A stretch of 64,000 nucleotides of DNA from DASUBV01 sp035532295 (GTDB lineage: Bacteria > Actinomycetota > Actinomycetes > Streptosporangiales > Streptosporangiaceae): the NCBI GenBank assembly GCA_035532295.1, contig DATKRH010000035.1:1-64000 (forward strand). The letters are read 5' to 3'. A program made the position numbers and the translations under genes. The notes below the pieces were generated by a model that had not been told where the DNA came from, searched no databases, and saw nothing but the letters and a program-made list of their open reading frames with translations. This document shows, one piece after another, positions 41,087-49,550 of this stretch. The stretch's first letter is position 1; every line of letters starts with the position of its first letter.

Positions 41087-43618
41087 GTGAGCGAGGAATC
41101 GCGCGGGGGATCATCCGGCGAGTTCACCCCTGGCTCCCTGGTCGCCGGTTACCGGCTAGAGGAGCAGATCGGCCAGGGCGGGATGGCGGTCGTCTTCCGT
41201 GCCTATGATCCCCGGCTGGACCGGTATGTCGCCCTCAAGATCATGGCGCCAGGGCTCGCCCTGGACGACGCCTTCCGGCAGCGCTTCATCCGGGAATCCC
41301 GGGCCGCCGCGGCCGTCGATGACCCCCACATCATCCCGGTCTTTGAGGCGGGCGAGGAACGCGGCGTGCTGTTCATCGCCATGCGCTTCGTCCGCGGCGG
41401 TGACGTCCGGTCCCTGCTGGACCGCGAAGGGCCGCTGTCACCCCGCCGGGCCACGGAGATCATCTCGCAGGTGGCGTCCGCGCTCGACTCCGCGCACGCC
41501 CGCGGGCTGGTGCACCGTGACGTCAAGCCCGCCAACATGCTGCTGGACGCGAGCGCGGACACTGACCGCCCCGATCACGTCTACCTGTCCGATTTCGGGC
41601 TCACTAAGACAGCCCTGGCCGCGACCGGCCTGACGTCGACCGGCCAGTTCCTCGGGACCCTCGACTATGTCGCGCCCGAGCAGATCGAGGGCCGCCCGGT
41701 AGACGGCCGCACCGACCTGTACGCGCTGGCCTGCGCGTCGTTCGAGCTGCTCACGGGCGCACCGCCGTTCCGGCGCGACCAGGGCATGGCGGTGATGTAC
41801 GCGCAGGTCTCGGAGTCGCCGCCGCTGCTCAGCTCGAGGCGCCCCGACCTGCCGCGCGCGGCCGACGCGATCATGAACCGGGCGCTGGCCAAGTCGCCGG
41901 CCGACCGGTACGCGAGCTGCCGGGACTTCGCGGCAGCGCTGCGGCGGGTATTCGGGCTCGGCGTGCCCGACTCGGCACCGAGCCCGCCGTCGCCCGCCCG
42001 CCCGCCGACCCAGATCGCCTCGCTGTCCCAGCAGGAGCCGGCCGACACGGGCGCGGACGTAGCCGCCGCGCCGGGCACCGCCGCCGCGCCGGGCACCGGC
42101 GGTGCGCCGGGAGTCGATCGGGCGCCGGGAGCGGCCCCAGCGGCCAGCGAGCCCGGAAGCCAGCCGCCGGAGCCGTCCCCGGGCGGACCGCCGACCGAGG
42201 CGGCCGGCTATCCCGTGAGCGGGCCGACCCGGCCCGGCGGACCGGGCGCAGCCGGGGGCGGCGGATCTGAGGGCCGGGACGATCCCGCCTGGTTCAGGCC
42301 TGCGACCGGAGGCGGCGCGACCCCCCCGCCTCCGGCTGGCGGCGCCCGGCCGGCAGCCGGCCCGGCCCTGGGCGGCCCCGCGCGACGGCCCTGGTGGCGT
42401 TCGCCGGTGCCGCTCGCCGCGGGCCTCGCCGCCGTGGTGGTGCTGGGCGGCGGTGGTTACCTGCTGTTCGGCCGAGGCGGCGGGGGGCGCGGAGGCGCCG
42501 CGAACGCTGTCGGCGCCGGCGTGAACGCCGTCGGCTGCAGCACCTCGACGCCCCGGCTGACGGTCCGCACGGGCGTTAACAGCCAGACGGTCAAGGTCGG
42601 CGACACGCCGTTCGCCGTGCAGGAGAGCCAGGACGGCCGGTACACGTTCACGACGGTGAAGAACGGGATCGCCGTCCTGCGCGACACCCCCGGCGCCCTC
42701 GTGCCGGCGCTGCAGCGGACCATCCATGTACCCGGAGCCGGCAAGGGCCTTTTCGTCACCCACGATGGCCGCTTCCTGCTCGCCGCAGCTGGCAACGGCG
42801 CCGCTGTCGTCGACGTGGCGCAGGCGGAGCAGGGCTTCGCCAACCCGGTGCGGGGCGTCCTGTCCAGCCCGGCGCTCAGCGCGCGCGGCAATGGCGCCGT
42901 CGGGGTACGGACCTCATCCGACGATGCCTACGCGTTCGTCACCCTGCAGAACACCACCAAAATGGCCGTCTTCAGTCTCAGCCGCGCCTTGTCGCAGGGG
43001 TTCAGCACGTCCGACTTCACGGGCTTTGTTCCCCTGAACGTGCAGCCGGTCGGGATTAACGCCTCCCCGGACGATCAATGGCTGTACGTGACCAGCTTCC
43101 AGCGGCAGGCGACCCCGCAGGCCTCTGAGGGCACGCTCAGCGTCGTGAGCCTGCGGCAGGCCGAGACGCGGCCGGCCAAGTCGGTGGTATCGACGGTGAA
43201 CGCCGGCTGCAGCCCGGCCCGCGTCGTTACCTCGGGCGACGGCGCGACGGTGTGGGTGACGGCCCGCGACAGCAACTCCGTGCTCGCGTTCTCGGCCGCC
43301 AAGCTGCGCAGCAGCCCGTCGCACGCGCTGATCGCACGCGTGCGGGTCGGTCCGGGACCGATCGGGCTCACCCTGGCCCGCGGCGGCCAGCGGCTCATCG
43401 TCGCGGACTCCAATCAGGCCAGTGCCTCCGGTGCGAACGGCGACCTGGCCGTGATCGACACCGCCGCGGCCCTGGCTGGCAAGCCGGCCCTGCTGGGCGT
43501 GCTGCCGACGCCCGGGGAGCCGCGCCAGGTGGCCCTGGCGGCCCACGGCTCGACCCTCCTGGTGACCAACCAGGTCACGGGCCTGCTGCAGGCGGTCAAG
43601 GTCGCGGACCTGCCGTGA
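41087..43618 (+). CDS. Membrane Ser/Thr protein kinase with propeller-like sensor domain
   Basis: An 843-residue Hanks-type kinase. The kinase domain (about 18-285) has the P-loop IGQGGMAVVFRAYD, lysine in VALKIM, catalytic VHRDVKPANMLL, DFGLTK and GTLDYVAPEQ. A 170-residue Pro/Ala/Gly linker, one membrane helix (VPLAAGLAAVVVLGGGGYLLF) and a 350-residue outer domain follow. The outer repeats (SQDGRYTFTTVKNG, SPDDQWLYVTSF, ARGGQRLIVADS) look like a YVTN/lactonase-type beta-propeller. GTG at 41087 with GGAGGAGC just ahead is the preferred start. It is divergent from the FHA-ABC transporter, whose FHA domains are plausible readers of its phosphothreonines. Confidence 0.92.
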   Translation: MSEESRGGSSGEFTPGSLVAGYRLEEQIGQGGMAVVFRAYDPRLDRYVALKIMAPGLALDDAFRQRFIRESRAAAAVDDPHIIPVFEAGEERGVLFIAMRFVRGGDVRSLLDREGPLSPRRATEIISQVASALDSAHARGLVHRDVKPANMLLDASADTDRPDHVYLSDFGLTKTALAATGLTSTGQFLGTLDYVAPEQIEGRPVDGRTDLYALACASFELLTGAPPFRRDQGMAVMYAQVSESPPLLSSRRPDLPRAADAIMNRALAKSPADRYASCRDFAAALRRVFGLGVPDSAPSPPSPARPPTQIASLSQQEPADTGADVAAAPGTAAAPGTGGAPGVDRAPGAAPAASEPGSQPPEPSPGGPPTEAAGYPVSGPTRPGGPGAAGGGGSEGRDDPAWFRPATGGGATPPPPAGGARPAAGPALGGPARRPWWRSPVPLAAGLAAVVVLGGGGYLLFGRGGGGRGGAANAVGAGVNAVGCSTSTPRLTVRTGVNSQTVKVGDTPFAVQESQDGRYTFTTVKNGIAVLRDTPGALVPALQRTIHVPGAGKGLFVTHDGRFLLAAAGNGAAVVDVAQAEQGFANPVRGVLSSPALSARGNGAVGVRTSSDDAYAFVTLQNTTKMAVFSLSRALSQGFSTSDFTGFVPLNVQPVGINASPDDQWLYVTSFQRQATPQASEGTLSVVSLRQAETRPAKSVVSTVNAGCSPARVVTSGDGATVWVTARDSNSVLAFSAAKLRSSPSHALIARVRVGPGPIGLTLARGGQRLIVADSNQASASGANGDLAVIDTAAALAGKPALLGVLPTPGEPRQVALAAHGSTLLVTNQVTGLLQAVKVADLP
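42062..42114. repeat. 18-bp tandem repeat, about 3 copies, in the kinase linker
   Basis: Two perfect units gccgccgcgccgggcacc (42062, 42080) and a diverged third encode AAAPGT in the disordered linker. Confidence 0.85.
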
Positions 43619-43717
43619 CCGTCATATCTAGCGGCCGATTCGCGGCGGCAGAATGCCATAGCATCGGACAATGAGGCATGTGATGGTCACCGTGGTCACC
43701 GGTCCTGGAGCAACGCG

Positions 43718-44443
43718 GTGAGCGGCACGCCACGTCGCGGTGGCCGCGGTGGCCGCGGTGGGTGCCTGCGCACCCTTATCGTCGCCCTAGTCGCGCTGGT
43801 GATCCTCCTGGTGGCGGGCGATTTCGTCGCCAAGTCCGTGGCGCAGAATGAGCTCGCCTCGCAGATCCAGAAGCATGGATTCCCCAAGAAACCGTCGGTC
43901 TCGATCCAGGGCTTCCCGTTCCTCACCCAGGTCATCAGCCGCAATATTCATCAGGTCCAGGTAAGTTCCCAGAACATCCCTGAGGGCCCGGTTAACATTT
44001 CCCAGCTGAGTGCCATCATGAAAGGCATCCACCTCAACAGCGGATTCACCAGCGGAACCGTCAGTCAGCTATCCGGATCGGTACTCGTGTCGTTTCCCTC
44101 GCTGGCCAGGACACTGAACTCGCAGATCGGCCCGCTCGGCGCCCTGGTGGGATCGTCGGGCCTGAGGCTGTCGGCGGCCGGCCCCGATGAGATCAAGGCG
44201 AGCCTGAACCTGCTGGTCGCCTCGGGCTCCGCCACCTGGCGGATTACCCGGCTCAGCGGCCAGGAATTCAACGCCAGGCTGGTCGGCAGCAGCGGCGTGC
44301 CGTCCTCGATCCTGGGCTCCATCAGCAGCTTCAACATCAAGATCCCGGAACTTCCCCTCGGCATGCAGATCGATAGCGTGCACATCACCCCGGCGGGGGT
44401 CGTGGGCGCCATCAGCGGACATAATCTCCCGTTCGGCGGCTAG
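43718..44443 (+). CDS. DUF2993 (LmeA-like) membrane-anchored lipid-binding protein
   Basis: A 241-residue protein with an Arg/Gly start, one membrane helix (LRTLIVALVALVILLVAGDF) and an outer domain with the DUF2993 features VSIQGFPFLTQVISRNIHQV, LSAIMKGIHLNSG and a C-terminal IPELPLGMQIDSV. DUF2993 members such as mycobacterial LmeA act in the periplasm in lipoglycan maturation and have a lipid-binding tubular fold. The specific role here is unknown. The start is GTG at 43718. It follows the kinase gene by 100 bp and may share its transcript. Confidence 0.85.
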   Translation: MSGTPRRGGRGGRGGCLRTLIVALVALVILLVAGDFVAKSVAQNELASQIQKHGFPKKPSVSIQGFPFLTQVISRNIHQVQVSSQNIPEGPVNISQLSAIMKGIHLNSGFTSGTVSQLSGSVLVSFPSLARTLNSQIGPLGALVGSSGLRLSAAGPDEIKASLNLLVASGSATWRITRLSGQEFNARLVGSSGVPSSILGSISSFNIKIPELPLGMQIDSVHITPAGVVGAISGHNLPFGG

Positions 44444-44503
44444 CGGGCCGCCGCTGCCCAAACCGCCAGGCTCGCGAGGTGGCCGCCGCCGGAGTACCCG
44501 CGC

Positions 44504-45445
44504 CTACTTCGCGCCCAGGCCGAGCAGCAGGCCGTCGTCGGCGACGGCCGGGGAGCTGGTCAGGAAGATGATCACGCCGTCCGCGGGCGCGCTGATCGTC
44601 TCCTGCAGCACCGATCCGTCCAGGCTCGTGATCGTGCCGAGCGGCTGTCCCTCGCTGACCACCTCGCCGGCCGCCGCAGTCGGTGCCCACCAGCCGCCGG
44701 CGGCGCAGCGCAGCCAGAGAAACCGGCTCAGGATGGCCGGCCTGCGGGCGCCGGCCTCGCCGTCGGCGGTCACTGGCGTCGTCGGAGTCGCCATGCCGAG
44801 CTGGGCGAGCACCGCGTCCAGCCCGCGGACGTGCGCATCCACGGCCCACCGTTCCACCAGCCCGCAGCCGCCGGCCTCGGCCGTGATCGCGGGGATGCCG
44901 GCCGCCGCGGCCGCCCCGCTCGACGTCCCGGCCACGGCGCGGTCCGGGCCGCGCTCCTGCCGGATGATGTAGCCGAGCCCGTAGGCCACGGCCAGATCGC
45001 GGGCCGCCGCCTCGGCCGGCCCGGCCTCGTACAGCGCGAACGGCTCGAGCGCCTCGACCATGTCCCCGCAGTGCGCGTCGATCACCGCGTCCGAGCCCGA
45101 GATCAGCTGGGTAAACGCCGCCTCGGCCAGCCGCTCGGCCAGCGTGCCGTCCGGGTTGCCGGGGAAGCACCGGTTGAGGTTCTTGCCATCCTCGGGGACC
45201 ACGAACGGGCTGCGCGCGCGGAAGGCGGTCACGTTGAGCACCGGCACCGCTCGGATGCGGCCGCTGATCTCGCGCCGCTCCAGCGCGGCGGTCCACTCGC
45301 GCACCGCCGCCATCGGCACGTACTCACAGCCATGCACCCCGGCGATGACGGTCAGCAACGGGCCGTCCTGGGCGCCGGCCAGCTCGACCACCGGCACGTC
45401 GAGTCCGGCCAGGTCGAGGTTGCGCCGGGTGACGGTCGTTGACAT
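44504..45445 (-). CDS. Succinylglutamate desuccinylase/aspartoacylase-family zinc deacylase
   Basis: A 313-residue AstE/AspA-type carboxypeptidase-fold enzyme that removes acyl groups from amino acids. Zinc ligands are seen in AGVHGCEYVP (His and Glu) and VIDAHCGD (His). NLNRCFPGN carries the substrate arginines. The C-terminal region (GEVVSEGQPLGTI, APADGVIIFL) is the beta-barrel lid typical of the family. ATG 45445 is chosen because GGAGG lies just upstream; the earlier ATG at 45460 overlaps that site. It is the second gene after the ketopantoate-reductase/amidase fusion, separated by a 57-bp palindromic element. Confidence 0.9.
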   Translation of the reverse strand: MSTTVTRRNLDLAGLDVPVVELAGAQDGPLLTVIAGVHGCEYVPMAAVREWTAALERREISGRIRAVPVLNVTAFRARSPFVVPEDGKNLNRCFPGNPDGTLAERLAEAAFTQLISGSDAVIDAHCGDMVEALEPFALYEAGPAEAAARDLAVAYGLGYIIRQERGPDRAVAGTSSGAAAAAGIPAITAEAGGCGLVERWAVDAHVRGLDAVLAQLGMATPTTPVTADGEAGARRPAILSRFLWLRCAAGGWWAPTAAAGEVVSEGQPLGTITSLDGSVLQETISAPADGVIIFLTSSPAVADDGLLLGLGAK

Positions 45446-45480
45446 CGGCAAGTCCTCCATAGCTAGTGGCGCAGGTCGTT

Positions 45481-45537
45481 TTCATGATCACCCGGCTTTC
45501 TCAGTCACTGTGACTGAGAAAGCCGGGTGATCATGAA
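45481..45537. terminator. Perfect 27-bp inverted repeat with 3-base loop
   Basis: Arms 45481-45507 and 45511-45537 are exactly complementary around ctg; the arm begins ttcatgatcacccggc. The right arm contains the stop codon of the upstream fusion gene. It could act as a terminator or attenuator between the two genes; its perfect symmetry also suggests a small mobile palindromic element. Confidence 0.85.
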
Positions 45538-47699
45538 CGGTGCTCGGCGAGGAGCAGGGACTCGGCCGCGGCGGCGGCCTGGAGCAGGCTGGCGTCGCCA
45601 CCGCGGCGGCCAGCCAGTTGCAGCCCGACGGGCAGGCCGGGGGCGGGCACGGGGAGCGAGATCGCCGGGTGGCCGGTGAGGTTGTAGGGGCCGGTGAAGC
45701 GGCCCTCGCCGCTGTCCTCGCCGACCCCGAACGGCGGGTCCTGCTCCGGGGCCACGAAGCCCACGGTGGGGCCGGCCAGCACGTCCACGTCCGCCAGGCT
45801 CGCGTCGATCGCCGCGGTCAGCTCATCGCGGCGGGCCAGCGCCCCGGCGTACTGCGCCGCGCTCACCGAGGCACCGAAGTCCAGCAGCGCCCGGGTGCCC
45901 GCCGCGTACCTGCTCGTGTCGCGCGAGCTGTGCACCTGGTGCGCCTCGCGGGCGACGATCACGGCCAGCACCTGGTCCCACTCGGCCAGCTCCGCCAGCC
46001 ACGCGGCACCGATCTCGCGGAGCCGCCAGCCGCCCGCCGCCAGCCGGTCCAGTGCGCCGCGGAGCGCGGCGTGCACCTCGGGAGTCACCGACGGGTCCGT
46101 GAGCTGAGTCGCGAGCACGCCGACGGTGAACGGCGGCTCACTGCCGCCCGCCAGCACCGTGCCCGCCAGCACCGTGCCCGCCAGCACCGTGCCCGCCAGC
46201 ACCGTGCCCGCCAGCACCGGCAGCAGGGCGGCGGCGCCGGCCACGGTGGCCGTGAGCGTGCCGGCGTGGTCGCAGGTCGGCGCGAGCGGGAACACCCCGT
46301 CCAGCGGGATCAGCCCGTAACTCGGCTTGAGCCCGACGACGCCGCAGTAGGCGGCCGGGATCCGGATCGACCCGCCGGTATCCGACCCGATCGCCAGCTC
46401 GCAGACGCCGGCGGCGACGAGGGCCGCCGACCCGCCGGACGACCCGCCCGACGTGCGCGCCGGATTCCGGGGGTTGCGCGTGTCGCCGATTTCCGGGTGC
46501 GCGAACCCAGCCGCGTACTCCAGGCACTGACTCGTAACGAACACCTCGGCGCCGGCCGCCCGCAGCCGCGCGACCAGCGTGGCGTCGGCCGGGGCCGGGG
46601 CCGGGTCGCTCGCCGGGCTGCCGCAGCCGGCCGGCACGCCGGCGACCGCGATGATGTCCTTGATCGCCACCAGTTGGTCGGCCAGCGGGCCGGACGCGGC
46701 TCGGGCCGGAGCGCCGAGCGCGCGGACCATCGCGTTCAGCGGGCGGCCGAGCCGCTCCAGGCGCTCGTAGGCGGCCAGCAGGTCCAGGTTGGCGCGGGTG
46801 CAGCCGCGCTCGCCGCGCTCGATGGCCGCGACGAGCTCGCCGACCCGGTGCACCAGCGGGCCGGCCATCGGGCCGAGGATGGCGGGGGCCTCGGTCGGCC
46901 GGCGGCGGATCGCCAGGTCGCGGTAGACACCCGAGTGCGTCTTGGCCGAGCCGCGGTTGAAGTCGGCGAGCCGGGCGAGCGAGCCGGGCAGGTCGGCCGG
47001 GTCGAAGCCGTCGAACGGCATCGGCGCGACCGGGGCCTGCGCCAGCACCTCCCGGCCTAGCTCCAGCAGCAGGTCACGGTAGGCGGGGTCGTCGAAGACG
47101 GCGAAGATCGGCAGGTCGCTGACGGCCGTGGCGAACAGCATCGTGCCGTACGCCTGCTTAGCCCACAGGTAGCCGAGCACCGAGTCGGTCGGCTCGGCGT
47201 CGGCGATGTCGGCGGTGAGGGCGCGCACCCGGTCGGTCAGGGTGCCGTCCAGCTCCCCGATCACGAAGGTGGCGCGGTTGCCGCGCAGGATCACGCCGGG
47301 CTCGGTCACGTCCGCGCCGAAGTTCACGAACGCCTCGACGACGCGGGCCGGCCCGACGGCCTCGGCGATGACGCCGGCGTTCAGGCCGTTCTGCAGCGAG
47401 ACCACGTGCGCGTCGCCGCGCAGCCGGCCCGCCAGCACGGCGGCCGCCGCGGCGGTGTGATGAGACTTGACGGCCAGCAGCACCGGCCCGTCGATCTGGC
47501 CGGGCAGGTCGGCGGGCAGCACGGCGCGCGGCCGCGCGGTGAACTGCTCGACCGGTCCGTCGATCCGCAGGCCGCGGTCGTTGATCGCGCTGACCACCGC
47601 CGGATCGGCGTCGCTGACGAGCACATCATGGCCGTCGCGGGCCAGGCCAGCGGCGACTGTCCCGCCGATGGCACCGCAGCCCAGCACGAGGTAGCGCAT
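45531..47699 (-). CDS. Fusion of ketopantoate-reductase-like dehydrogenase and amidase-signature hydrolase
   Basis: A 722-residue two-enzyme protein. Residues 1 to about 300 are a PanE/ApbA-type NAD(P)-dependent reductase: LVLGCGAIGGTVAAGLARDG at the N-terminus, LAVKSHHTAAAAAVL, VVSLQNGLNAGVIAEAVG, and the helical C-terminal half with NRGSAKTHSGVYRDLA. Residues about 305-722 are an amidase-signature enzyme with a complete Lys-Ser-Ser triad: Lys347 in AIKDIIAVAG, Ser420 in GGSSGGS and Ser444 in GSDTGGSIRIPA. The join is continuous with no stop or frameshift. It probably reduces a 2-oxo acid or amide and hydrolyses an amide in one pathway. It starts the leftward half of the peptide/amide island. 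Confidence 0.88.
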   Translation of the reverse strand: MRYLVLGCGAIGGTVAAGLARDGHDVLVSDADPAVVSAINDRGLRIDGPVEQFTARPRAVLPADLPGQIDGPVLLAVKSHHTAAAAAVLAGRLRGDAHVVSLQNGLNAGVIAEAVGPARVVEAFVNFGADVTEPGVILRGNRATFVIGELDGTLTDRVRALTADIADAEPTDSVLGYLWAKQAYGTMLFATAVSDLPIFAVFDDPAYRDLLLELGREVLAQAPVAPMPFDGFDPADLPGSLARLADFNRGSAKTHSGVYRDLAIRRRPTEAPAILGPMAGPLVHRVGELVAAIERGERGCTRANLDLLAAYERLERLGRPLNAMVRALGAPARAASGPLADQLVAIKDIIAVAGVPAGCGSPASDPAPAPADATLVARLRAAGAEVFVTSQCLEYAAGFAHPEIGDTRNPRNPARTSGGSSGGSAALVAAGVCELAIGSDTGGSIRIPAAYCGVVGLKPSYGLIPLDGVFPLAPTCDHAGTLTATVAGAAALLPVLAGTVLAGTVLAGTVLAGTVLAGGSEPPFTVGVLATQLTDPSVTPEVHAALRGALDRLAAGGWRLREIGAAWLAELAEWDQVLAVIVAREAHQVHSSRDTSRYAAGTRALLDFGASVSAAQYAGALARRDELTAAIDASLADVDVLAGPTVGFVAPEQDPPFGVGEDSGEGRFTGPYNLTGHPAISLPVPAPGLPVGLQLAGRRGGDASLLQAAAAAESLLLAEHRS
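46146..46220. repeat. 15-bp tandem repeat, 5 copies, in the amidase domain
   Basis: Units gcccgccagcaccgt at 46146, 46161, 46176, 46191 and 46206 encode TVLAG repeats in a surface loop of the amidase part. Near-perfect identity suggests recent expansion. Confidence 0.95.
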
Positions 47700-47857
47700 G
47701 CGGCGAAGGTTACAACGTCGTAAAACATATGGTCTAGTTTTAGACCTCTATTTACATCTCGCCCGCTTGCCGCCACATTAGGGCAGACAAAGGTTTGCTT
47801 GCCTGCCACACCAGGCACAGCACTCGCCCTAGTCGCCCGACACCCCGGGAGTTTGCA
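47700..47857. promoter_or_regulatory. Divergent promoter region with 16-bp palindromic operator candidate
   Basis: The gap between the fusion gene and the transporter operon is AT-rich for this DNA. It contains ggtctagttttagacc (47731-47746), 6-bp arms with a 4-base centre, likely bound by a regulator of the island (LacI at 56116 or the GntR at 62615). Confidence 0.6.
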
Positions 47858-49426
47858 GTGACACACCGAATCAAGGCGGCGCGGACGCTGACCGCAGGCG
47901 TCGCCGTCACGGCGCTCGCGGTCCTGGCGGGCTGCGGATCATCAGGCTCGTCTGCCGCGGGCACGAGCAGCGGGCCCGTCCATGGCGGGAACCTGGTCAT
48001 CGCCCGCACCATCGACTCACAGTCGATGAACAACACGACCGTCTTCGATAACGAGTCGATCTGGGTCTTCGAGCAGATCTACCAGCCCCTCTACACCGTG
48101 TCCAACGACGGTAAGAGCGTCGTCCCCGAGCTCGCGACCGGTTACACAGTGTCAGCGGACAAGAAGACTTACACCTTCACGCTCCGCAAGGGGGTGAAGT
48201 TCTCCAACGGCAAGCCCATGACCTCCGCGGACGTCAAGTTCTCGATCGACAAGGCGCGCGCGGCGGCCCAGGGCTGGGGCTACATCGACACCGCCATCAA
48301 GTCCGTCGGGGCCCCGACGCCGTCGACCGTGGTGATCAGCCTCAAGTTCCCGTGGGCGCCCCTGCTCGCCGACCTGTCGCTGTTCGCCAACGACGTCCTC
48401 CCGAACAACTACGGCGGCCAGACCGAGACCGCGTTCTACAACCACCCGGTCGGCACCGGCCCGTTCAAGTGGGGCTACTGGCACAAGGGCTCGGCGCTAA
48501 AGCTCGTCCGCAACCCGTACTACTGGCAGCCGGGCAAGCCCTACCTCAACAGCGTGACCTGGACCTACGTGGCCAGTGACAACACCCGGCAGCTGCAGCT
48601 CAAGGGCGGCCAGGCTCAGGTCGACGAGTTCCCGGCCTGGTCCACGGTCGCGACCCTCAAGTCCACGCCCAACGTGACGATGAACCTGTTCAACTCGACC
48701 CGGACCGACTACCTGGTCTTCAACGAGAAGCGCAAGCCGTTCCAGGACGTGCACGTCCGCCGCGCGATCTCGCTGGCCATCGACCGGGCCGCGCTGGTCA
48801 AGGCCATCCTGTTCGGCAACGGGACGCCCGCCAACTCGTTCATGCCGCCGCAGGTGCCCTTCTACCAGAAGGCCACCCCGGGCCTGCAGTACAACCTGGC
48901 GCAGGCCAAGAAGGAGATGGCGGCCTCCAGCGTCCCGCACGGCTTCTCGACCACGCTGCTGGTGAGCGCCGGGAACTCCGACCAGATCACGACGGCCACG
49001 ATCATCCAGTCCGAGCTCAAGCCGCTGGGCATCAAGATCAACATCCAGCAGCTTGACCCCAACACGGCCAACACCAACTTCCAGAGCCTGAACTACGACA
49101 TGACGTTCTCGTACTGGACGATGGACATCCCCGACCCCGACGAGCTGGTCACCTTCGCGGTCGACCCCGCCGCCGGCTCCAAGTCGTTCTTCTCCGCCTA
49201 CGACAACCCCGCGGTGGTCAAGGCCGCGCACGCCGCCGAGCAGACCCTGTCCGACACGACGCGGCAGTCGCTCTACAACACCATCCAGGACGACGCCGCC
49301 AACGACGCGTTCATGGCGTTCCTCTACTACTCGCCGTACGCCTACGCGACCTCGTCGAACGTGCATGACTTCTTCGTCACGCCGCTCGGCAACTACCACC
49401 TCGAGAACACCTGGCTGGGCAAGTAG
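47858..49426 (+). CDS. Peptide-type ABC transporter substrate-binding lipoprotein
   Basis: A 522-residue SBP_bac_5 (DppA/OppA-type) binding protein. The signal ends in the lipobox VLAGCGSSG; the mature protein shows IDSQSMNNTTVFDNESIW, DKKTYTFTLRKGVKFSNGKP and RRAISLAIDRAALVKAILFG, all family hallmarks. GTG at 47858 is preferred (GGGAG ten bases upstream), giving a proper signal peptide. Substrate is probably a short peptide or acyl-amino-acid compound, given the hydrolases encoded downstream. It heads the rightward importer-catabolic operon. Confidence 0.95.
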   Translation: MTHRIKAARTLTAGVAVTALAVLAGCGSSGSSAAGTSSGPVHGGNLVIARTIDSQSMNNTTVFDNESIWVFEQIYQPLYTVSNDGKSVVPELATGYTVSADKKTYTFTLRKGVKFSNGKPMTSADVKFSIDKARAAAQGWGYIDTAIKSVGAPTPSTVVISLKFPWAPLLADLSLFANDVLPNNYGGQTETAFYNHPVGTGPFKWGYWHKGSALKLVRNPYYWQPGKPYLNSVTWTYVASDNTRQLQLKGGQAQVDEFPAWSTVATLKSTPNVTMNLFNSTRTDYLVFNEKRKPFQDVHVRRAISLAIDRAALVKAILFGNGTPANSFMPPQVPFYQKATPGLQYNLAQAKKEMAASSVPHGFSTTLLVSAGNSDQITTATIIQSELKPLGIKINIQQLDPNTANTNFQSLNYDMTFSYWTMDIPDPDELVTFAVDPAAGSKSFFSAYDNPAVVKAAHAAEQTLSDTTRQSLYNTIQDDAANDAFMAFLYYSPYAYATSSNVHDFFVTPLGNYHLENTWLGK

Positions 49427-49428
49427 CA

Positions 49429-49492
49429 CCGGCCGTCGCTAGTACCGGCCGTAGCTAGTGCCGGCCGTAGCTAGTGCCGGCCGTAGCTAGCA
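49429..49492. repeat. 16-bp noncoding tandem repeat, 4 copies
   Basis: Units ccggccgtagctagtg start at 49429, 49445, 49461 and 49477 in the gap between the binding-protein and permease genes. There is no spacer structure, so it is not CRISPR-like. The unit is half-palindromic (ccggcc and tagcta) and could modulate expression between the highly needed binding protein and the permeases. Confidence 0.93.
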
Positions 49493-49550
49493 CCGTGCAG
49501 CTAACTGCTTCGGGCCGCAGGCCCGGACGCGTGTGAGGAGGTGATACCCG

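Noticed and set aside
46126..46527. Frameshift or pseudogene suspected in the amidase half because of the LAGTV repeats
   Set aside because: The 15-bp units keep frame, and catalytic residues are intact on the N-terminal side with normal amidase sequence on both sides.
49429..49492. CRISPR-like array
   Set aside because: Units are contiguous with no unique spacers and no cas genes nearby; it is a simple 16-bp tandem repeat.
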